Assembly: GCA_964034945.1 (NCBI GenBank)
Contig: OZ035963.1
Coordinates: 39,128,361-39,192,360 of the forward strand
Length of the DNA stretch: 64,000 nucleotides
Direction of reading: 5' to 3'
Source: Chrysopilus asiliformis
Taxonomy: Eukaryota; Arthropoda; Insecta; Diptera; Rhagionidae
This document shows, in pieces, positions 57,230 to 64,000 of the stretch (position 1 is the stretch's first letter; each line of letters opens with the position of its first letter). Position numbers and translations under genes: made by a program. The notes beneath the pieces were generated by a model. It was not told the DNA's origin, did no database searches, and was given only the letters and a program-made list of their open reading frames with translations.

Positions 57230-59197
57230 ATGCTTTACGGCGGGCATAAGATAAATGTGCTTCCCGTTTAACGGAGTCAAAAAAGTATTTTCCTCGAAAA
57301 GTTAAATACATCCCGCAGTACTAGTTTCCACAATATTGTTTTAATTAAAGAATATTTCTATTTATTTGCAGTGCAGCATAATACACACAACATGGGAAAA
57401 TGATAGAAGTCTCTTAATTCCAGAACAAGAATTTCAAGTTTTATTTTTTGAAGCGAATTCGTTATTCCGCGAACGCAAATTTCGCCAAGCAGAATCATAT
57501 TTTCGACAGTGTTTGCAAGCAAGAAAAGCGCTTTTAAAACAAAAAAGTATAATGATTCCTCAAATAGAAAGTGGCTTGGAAAACTACTCGGATGCAGAAA
57601 TGAAATATAGATTGGCTATTTGTCTTGATGAAATACGCCAACATAAAGATGCTATTGCTATTTTGCAATCAATTTCCAACAAAAATAGAACCCCTAAAAT
57701 AAATATGTTACTAGCGAAACTTCAACAGCACAGTGGAAATGATAATGCAGCAACCATGGCGTATAAAGAAGTTTTACGAGACTGTCCTCTATCATTAGAA
57801 GTTATAAAAGCTCTACTTGGATTGGGAATGAGTGGAATCGAAGTGAATTCTCTAATTATTAATAGTAATGTAAAATGAAAAATTTAAAATAGTTTTCAAA
57901 AAATACTGTATTTTAGCTTCTTCCACATCACAATGCTCTGACTGGTTAAATAATTGGATTAAAGGTCATGATTTAATGTATAATCAGAAATTTAATCAAG
58001 CTGTGGATACGTTTAAAACAATTAATGAAGATTCTATAATTCGAAATAACGAATTACTTCTTGTCACAATTGGAGAATGTTTATACTATAACGGGTCATA
58101 CGACAGGGCATTAAGATATTTAAGCCAAGCGCATAGTAAAAAGATATATATGACGGAAGGTCTTATGGTATTGGCTGTATTATACTCAAAATTGAACAAA
58201 CAGCAAGAACTTCATAAGCTTGCTATGCCCATTAGTATAATTCCTGAATACACTTCAGAACATTGGTTTGTTTTAGCTCAAGGATTGTTTTGTTCTCAAA
58301 AGTTCGAGAAATCAGCGTATTTTGTACAAAAAGCAATTTATCAAAACCCCAGAAATGTGGAGGCTTTAATTTTGAAAGGGAAAATTTTTATGGAATTGAA
58401 AAAATATCCTGAGGCTATAACAAATTTTCGACATGCACAACCAATAGCTCCTTTTAGGTTTGAAATATATAAGGGATTGGTTAAATGCTATATGAATTCT
58501 AATCGACTTCATGAAGCTCAAACAATGGCAGCACATGCAGTTCGTTCCCTTGGACAGACACCTAGAAGTCTTGTGGTATATTTACAAATTCAAAATTTTA
58601 AAAAAAATATTATGAAGCCGTTTTAGTTATTAGCTTCGACATTTTTAAATGATCCGATGTTAAAAAATAAAGTGAAATCATTCCTCACGAAGGCATTAGA
58701 GTTAGACGAATATTATATTCCAGCAGTTACATTAATGTCAGAGATTCTACAAAGCGAAGGTGACACTGCAGGAGCCTTGAGACTACTAAAAAAACACGTC
58801 ATTCAATACCCGCATTGTAAGCTTCACTCTATCTTAGGAGATATACTTACAATGGAAAGAGATTTGGATGGTGCACTAGAAAACTATACTATAGCATTAA
58901 AGTAAGATTTGTGAAAGGGTAATATAATATTGATTTGTTATCGTTAATTTTTCTAGTTTGGATCCTACTAATATCCGTGCTTTAGCTGGTTTAAATGCTA
59001 TGGGCCATTCAACAGTTAGTAATAATTCTAAACAGGACTCGTCATATGTAGCTTCATCCTCGGTAACTGAAGAGCCAGCAATCGATTATAGTGACTCTTT
59101 TGACATGGTTGAAATTTCACCAACTGTAGCAGGAGAAGCAGAATCTGAAAGTGAAACAATATGGTCTGATGTGGAAGTAGAAGTTAATCAGAGTTAA
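57230..59197 (+). CDS. ANAPC7: anaphase-promoting complex subunit 7 (TPR protein)
   Basis: Exons: tentative 57230-57256, then 57372-57864, 57917-58575, 58627-58901 and 58957-59197. This gives about 564 residues, close to the human protein. APC7 is a tandem-TPR scaffold of the APC/C ubiquitin ligase. Seen: FFEANSLFRERKFRQAESYF, an inserted linker, then AEMKYRLAICLDEIRQHKDA, RTPKINMLLAKLQ and VLRDCPLSLEVIKALLGLG. Further TPRs run to ENYTIALNLDPTNIRALAG, and an acidic tail ends SETIWSDVEVEVNQS. Introns are 52, 51 and 55 bp, GT-AG, and keep frame; each joined product matches the family (RSLV-LLASTFLNDP; IAL-N-LDPTN). The first exon (MLYGGHKIN) rests on a weak donor (aat|gtgctt) and could be wrong. 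No defect was seen in the secure exons. Confidence 0.93.
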
Positions 59198-59219
59198 AGC
59201 TGAAATTTTTTTTTGTGAA

Positions 59220-59225
59220 AATAAA
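59220..59225 (+). terminator. ANAPC7 polyadenylation signal
   Basis: AATAAA lies 23 bases after the stop codon, very close, so a short 3' UTR is expected. Confidence 0.65.
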
Positions 59226-59258
59226 TATTAGGGTTTTTAATATAAATCAGTTGTCACT

Positions 59259-59292
59259 AAAATGAAAAATTTAAAATAGTTTTCAAAAAATA
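59259..59292. repeat. 34-bp exact copy of ANAPC7 intron sequence
   Basis: Identical to 57872-57905 inside the 52-bp intron after exon 2 (core aatttaaaatagttttcaaa). Located just 3' of the gene in the same orientation. Confidence 0.85.
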
Positions 59293-59535
59293 TATTGTCA
59301 CTGATTCCTCAAACAGGCGTATCTAAATCTGTTAATATAAGTAAAAAAATCATGGGTGAGGGATCAAAAAAATTTGGGAAGTCGTTTTAATAAATAGAAA
59401 AATAATTTACAAACTGTTCTAATCTGGAGAAAAAGCTTTTCTAATTGGCCTAATAGACTGTTCTTGTTCAAGTTAATAGATTGTCCTACTCAGTAGGACA
59501 ACCTATTAACTGCTGATGTTCACTCTCTAGATTTA

Positions 59536-59664
59536 GGGGTCCATTATGGATAACGATCGTAATCGTAACGATCAGAAATTGTGTGTTGTTGTTAGTGTTT
59601 TATACCAACAACAACAGGTGAATCTCGATCGTTGCGATTACGATCGTTATCCATAATGGACCCC
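59536..59664. repeat. 129-bp hairpin element, copy 3
   Basis: Outer arms ggggtccattatggataacg pair almost perfectly over about 40 bp. The loop is the reverse of that in copies 1 and 2 (tagtgttttatacc). TTA at 59533-59535 and 59665-59667. Confidence 0.88.
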
Positions 59665-59667
59665 TTA

Positions 59668-60548
59668 GTCTCTAATTGGTATGGGCCATTATATATACAT
59701 AACAATGTAGAAAGATTTAAAGAAAATCTTTTCGACGCTTCCCGCAGTGCCACTTTGTCAGAATCCTTACTCGGTCATTTCCGAGAATAAAATGACATTT
59801 TCATCAAATAGAGCTCTTGTCGCACACAAACAAACAAATGTTGTAAAGCTCTGCAAATGTATACCAACATAATGGGTTACGATGGACGTTGAATAGACAG
59901 CGGAGAAGATACTCGGATATTTGTTAATCACGCCCTCTGATTTCTTTGGTTTGTTATCTGCTTTGATTTTCACAGAGTGCATCCCAAAATTTCTTTTGTT
60001 TCTATTTCAATTGCGTTTTAACTTTTGGAGCGATTTCCAACTAGCTCGTTTTTCAACTGGGCTTTAAACAGTATTTATTGGATTTTTTTGTATAAAGGGG
60101 ATAAAGTGAGTTTGAAACTTTGTTTTTTCTTTGACGTAACTTTTTCGCGGCAAAACTACCGAACCAATCGGCATGAAATTCGGCATAGGTGCGCATTTAG
60201 GAGTCAGCTCTAACATAAATCCCCAAAAACCATACCGCGAGTTGTGGAGTCAAGTAATACCGAACCTCGACCTCCTAATTTCCCTTAAAAAGGTGCCTGT
60301 CTCATAGAGACGACCAGAAGACGTGGATCCGCCTACAACGATCGCCAATAGATATTTAAGTAAGAAATTTTAGTGAAAAGGAAATTAAGGAAATAAATTT
60401 TTATTTAAAAATAATTTTATTTATAACTAGCTTGCATATCCGTCGTTGCCGGGTTAAGTTTTTTCAATTTTTTTTATTTATGGTCTATGTTAGAGCTAAA
60501 CTTAAGGCCAATCGGCTCGGTAGTTTCCCCGTGAAAGAGTAACATAGC
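59668..60548. other. no gene; Helitron-like scraps
   Basis: Contains gaaccaatcggcatgaaatt near 60160 and ttgcatatccgtcgttgccg near 60431, phrases common in degenerate Helitrons. No ends could be set. Confidence 0.35.
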
Positions 60549-60610
60549 GCAAAAACTAAGTTTCGAAATCACTTTACCCTCTCAAAGTGATTTCGAAACT
60601 TAGTTTTTGC
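60549..60610. repeat. perfect 27-bp-arm hairpin
   Basis: Arms 60549-60575 and 60584-60610 (gcaaaaactaagtttcgaaa...) are exact reverse complements around an 8-base loop, accctctc. A stand-alone hairpin with no T-run after it. Confidence 0.9.
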
Positions 60611-60952
60611 AACGACGGGTAAGTCATGTGTTGTTCATATCAGATATTCTTCCTTATATTTTCGCCAAATTAAATTTTTTTCGAATTAAAAAAAGGAAAA
60701 TTTCTTGCTTGTTTTTTCTAACGTTTGCGATGTATTTAAAAATTTTAAAAGTGATTTTTACACCAGGACAATTAGCTTCATGCTAAACGTAGACGGCCAA
60801 ACTAAAAATTGTTGACCGTCAATCATAATCACGTTGATGACTTGTACACGTCATTAGATTATCTAATTGTGGGAAAAACAATTGTTCGCATTTTGGTTAT
60901 GAAATGAAACACGCGTAGTTGGCTAACATCTACTATATGCTTTATTAATACA

Positions 60953-63319
60953 TTACAATTTGATTGATTTTACCTTACTCCACTTGGACCGATTTTGCAG
61001 CGATGTTAAGTGAGCGCGTTGCCAACGACGCCAGAATGTTTGCAACATTTGTTGTAGTAGTCGCCAATTCGAATAAAGAGTGGCAGTCTCAGGTATTTCG
61101 GGATCGGGAAGAGTTGTGTAAGTTCTACCAATCAAAAAATGAGCTGGTGTTAATATATTTAATTCAGAGTCAGGTATTGAAAAAAGTGGTCGAAAATTTA
61201 ACACCGCCTCGATTTGGGTTAGGAGAGTATACATCTCCTCGAACGTTAAAATCTGGTTGCCGATACTGCATTTCAGGTGTAGTTTTACAGATTTATCGTT
61301 GGACTCCCACAAACCTCCAAAGTGTGGGGCCGATGGTGGAATAAATTTCCAGCTGATCTCATTTGTGATTGTATTGCTGTGACAAAATTAACGAGTGCAT
61401 TTCAAATAACTTCCTTTGAGCTCCCTTGAAATTTGTTTGAGTATATTTCTGAACATTTGCCGCGCTGAGCAACAAATCGACGTAGAGCTGCAATGAAGGC
61501 ATCGGCAGAAAGATCCGACACAAGCTCCAGGTGGATGGCCTTTGTGGTGAAACAAACGAAAAGAGATATAGGCCTTGATGAATTTCGGATTTCTTCCTCT
61601 TTACGATCGAATCGATATTGGTCCAGCATAATCACAGCCCACTCGCGTAAATGGTTTAACGAAAGTTACTCTAGCATCTGGTAACTGTCCCATTTGTTGA
61701 GTTAATAAGATTTTCCGCTGTCTAAAACACAATGCAACTGTGAATAACCTTTCGAATTATATTACGAGCTCCAAATATCCAATAAGCTTCCCTGAGAAGT
61801 ACAAAAAGTTCGCCTGCTCCAACATGAAGATGCTTTTTATGAGTATATCCGACCAAAAGAATTGTTATGCGATGAGATTTGGGCAATACTATTGGATGTT
61901 TAGAATAGTTAGCGCAGAATTCTCGAGTCTACCGCCAACTCTTAACATTCCTTCCTTGTCAAGAAAGGGTGATAGTTGTACCAATTGGCTTCTACCAAGT
62001 CTTCTTCAAAATACAGTGACTGGACGAATTTCAATATCAGGAGTTTCGCGTTAATAAGCTCTGCTGTATTGAAGAATTCGGCATTTCGAGCAACATTTCG
62101 GCAATTGACAACAAAACGCAAGCAAAATCCAACGATACGATATAATCTTACCCATGTTGATACGCGACTGACAAGTTTTTCCTGGACGTTTCCTTCAACA
62201 GATGCATGGGTTGATTGGAATTCTGGACTCTGAAGTCGGGCCTTTAAACGAATTTCGCTTCGAACTACATCTAGTTCGTTCGGAGATAACGTAACATTAC
62301 TTACCGACCAATTTTTAGATTCTGAGCAGAGCCAATCAGGACCTATCCACCATAAATTGTGTTGAGCTAAACTATTTGGCATAACTCCGCGGGAGGCACA
62401 ATCTGCGGAATTCGACGACGAGCGAACATGGTTCCAACAATTTCTAGGTAGAGTTGTGAGAATTTCTGATGTCCGGTTTCCAACAAATGTGGTTAAGCTT
62501 CGAGGTAATCGCGACAGCCAAGAAAGAACGATTCGTGAGTCAGTCCACGCGAAATACTTGGCATTTTTACTATCCAGAGACGAAATAATTTGTTGAAGTA
62601 GTCTGGATAAAATTACAGCAGCAAATAGTTCCAGCTTGGTAACTGTCAATTGTTTAAGTGCTGCGACGCGAGTTTTCGGCTGTGGGTAGCAAATTACGAA
62701 TGGATGGAACCTTTTTCGAAATAGTATGGTTGCTTACGATACTGGAAGATTGAGTTGCATTGATTGTTGACGGTTGTTGTTCTGTAGATGGAGTGGAAAT
62801 AGACGATTGAGATTGAACACTACGATTGGATTCGTCCTCTTGAGTTAAATGCACTAAAGTGTGGTGTTTTTGTTTACAAACTCTACAGCGAAAATTAGAT
62901 TTGCATCGAGACGAAATGTGATTTGCGCGTAAGCAATTGAAACACAATGACGATTTATTAACAAATGATCTACGCGAATTTATGTCCAACGATTCGAATA
63001 CTTCACAACTACTTAACAAGTGTCCATTTTTGCACTTTGGACAGCTATCGGTATTTGAAAGAAAACCCTTCACTCTCGGTTTTACCCACCCTTCCCGTGA
63101 GAGCAATTGTTTAAAAGTCGACTGGTTTAATGTTTCCAAAGCATCACACTGACGTTCTAAGAAATTCGCCCATGCTTGACGAGTTTCATTATCCAATTCA
63201 CTAATCAAAATGTAAATGAGCCACAAATCACAACCTTCGGCTTCAGGACCTAAAGTCCGAAGTCCTCTTATTGTTTCATCGGCAGTGCCCGAGCGTTTAC
63301 GTAATGAAATAATTGACAC
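60953..63319 (-). mobile_element. BEL/Pao retrotransposon, internally deleted and decayed
   Basis: Read on the minus strand from 63319: a gag part (SELDNETRQAWANFLER), then knuckle-like CPKCKNGHLLSSC and CFNCLRANHISSRC plus CRVCKQKHHTLVH. Near 62650 it jumps to AALKQLTVTKLELFAAVILS, an RNase H-type region with WTDSRIVLSWL, then NSADCASRGVMPNSL. Integrase follows (PFTRVGCDYA; SLFVCFTTKAIHLELVSDLS), then the C-terminal TPAHFLIGRTYTTLPDPEIP and FWRRWQRAHLTSLQNRSKW. This is BEL/Pao order, but the protease and reverse transcriptase are missing. Stops and frame changes separate the parts. LTRs were not found. Confidence 0.88.
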
Positions 63320-63961
63320 CGTTGGTTGGTTGAAATACTCGAGATAAACGAAGCAAACGTTCCTTTACTACATAATATTTAGTTTCAAATTCAATCCTAT
63401 CATTCACCCTTGTTCTGAAATACGGCGTTACGTTAGTTTGCTCGATATTTACTCGATCAGCACTCGATATCGCATTTTCGGTGTTCTGAAATACGCAACG
63501 TTTCGTTGAGTTCAACGCGGAGTAACGCCTCGCAACGTATTCGATTTTCGTTGTTCTGAGATTCGCCGGGAGCTGATATTTGAGGTTAAATTGCTCACTT
63601 GAGTTTTCTCGCGTTTGGTGTTGGCCGTGATTGACAAAATGCAAGTTGGGCAAATATTTTTTTCAATTTTATGAATCATGATTAACAGGTCGATTCCCTT
63701 AGGCGAGGCGTTTTTAATCGACTCGCCTTGTGTCGAGGCGAATCGCGTGAAATTTGGTATTCCCTTAGGCTCTCGAATCGACTCTCGAACTTACAATTGT
63801 CGCCGCTAAAGTAAAGTTGGCGATTAATGCCTAAAACATCTTAGTAAAGCACTAAAATCGGCGTTATGTACAGGCCATAGGAAATATTATGGCAGGATAT
63901 AACATATTTTAGTAGAAAAAACCGTCATTCAATTGAAATTAAATTTTATTCTCCACACAAA
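63320..63961. other. unresolved repeats upstream of the BEL/Pao remnant
   Basis: gttctgaaatac occurs twice (near 63412 and 63482) with cgttacg and cgcaacg motifs, suggesting a MITE cut into the gag region. gattcccttaggc occurs twice near 63692 and 63753. No ends were fixed. Confidence 0.4.
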
Positions 63962-64000
63962 ATGAGTTCGTTCGAATTTTATGAACCTGACGAAGATTTG
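63962..64000 (+). CDS. start of an unknown ORF, cut by the window end
   Basis: The last 39 bases read MSSFEFYEPDEDL from an ATG in fair context (cacaaaATG). Upstream is AT-rich sequence after an inverted-repeat-like region, so it may be the first exon of a transposon protein rather than a host gene. Too short to identify. Confidence 0.3.
   Translation, partial: MSSFEFYEPDEDL

Noticed and set aside
63297..63653. 118-codon minus-strand frame as gag N-terminus of the BEL/Pao element
   Set aside because: It is open but shows repeated nucleotide motifs (gttctgaaatac) and no gag-like residues, so an inserted repeat is more likely.

Overview
The window is nuclear DNA of an AT-rich insect, most likely a fly (Diptera, perhaps a midge or gnat). 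Three intron-containing host genes sit in a dense field of transposon remains. The short introns (51, 52, 55 and 59 bp), the fly-like start context and a dispersed repeat carrying an (RGAC)n tract, as in dipteran mini-me elements, point to Diptera. This is inference; no species marker was seen.

Host genes: (1) HYOU1/Grp170, an ER Hsp70-family chaperone, + strand, 1808-7303, three exons, 924 residues, ending in a KDEL-like HGEL. (2) An AIFM3-type Rieske/FAD oxidoreductase, - strand, 16486-20484, three exons seen, 5' exon(s) not found. (3) ANAPC7, an anaphase-promoting complex subunit, + strand, 57230-59197, with four secure exons and one tentative first exon. The three have unrelated jobs (ER folding, redox, cell cycle) and do not form a pathway.

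Region by region: 1-1440 holds MITEs and the HYOU1 upstream region. 1.8-7.4 kb is HYOU1, whose second intron carries two repeats. 8.4-13.9 kb has nested MITEs, mini-me-like repeats, a LINE scrap, a broken conserved ORF and a broken mariner. 13.95-15.7 kb is a 5'-truncated LINE with an open reverse transcriptase. 16.4-20.5 kb is the AIFM3-like gene, whose large intron holds a hAT element. 21.5-26.5 kb has two hAT elements with 8-bp target duplications, nested MITEs, a perfect hairpin and a decayed piggyBac transposase. 26.6-41.3 kb is MITEs, Harbinger-type remains, a BED-finger hAT and a fold-back mariner. 41.4-53.5 kb is an array of Helitron-like units with tRNA-like boxes, an inverted duplication and a Helitron end. 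56-57.1 kb is a LINE fragment split by two TTAA-flanked elements. 57.2-59.2 kb is ANAPC7. 60.9-63.3 kb is an internally deleted BEL/Pao retrotransposon.

The most unusual signal is a set of 129-bp hairpin elements at 24226, 31252 and 59536, each flanked by a 3-bp duplication. They share a loop, but their arms differ from copy to copy while staying self-complementary within each copy. Many elements could be bounded exactly by target duplications, so the order of several insertions can be read directly. All calls were made by reading; no alignment or search was run.
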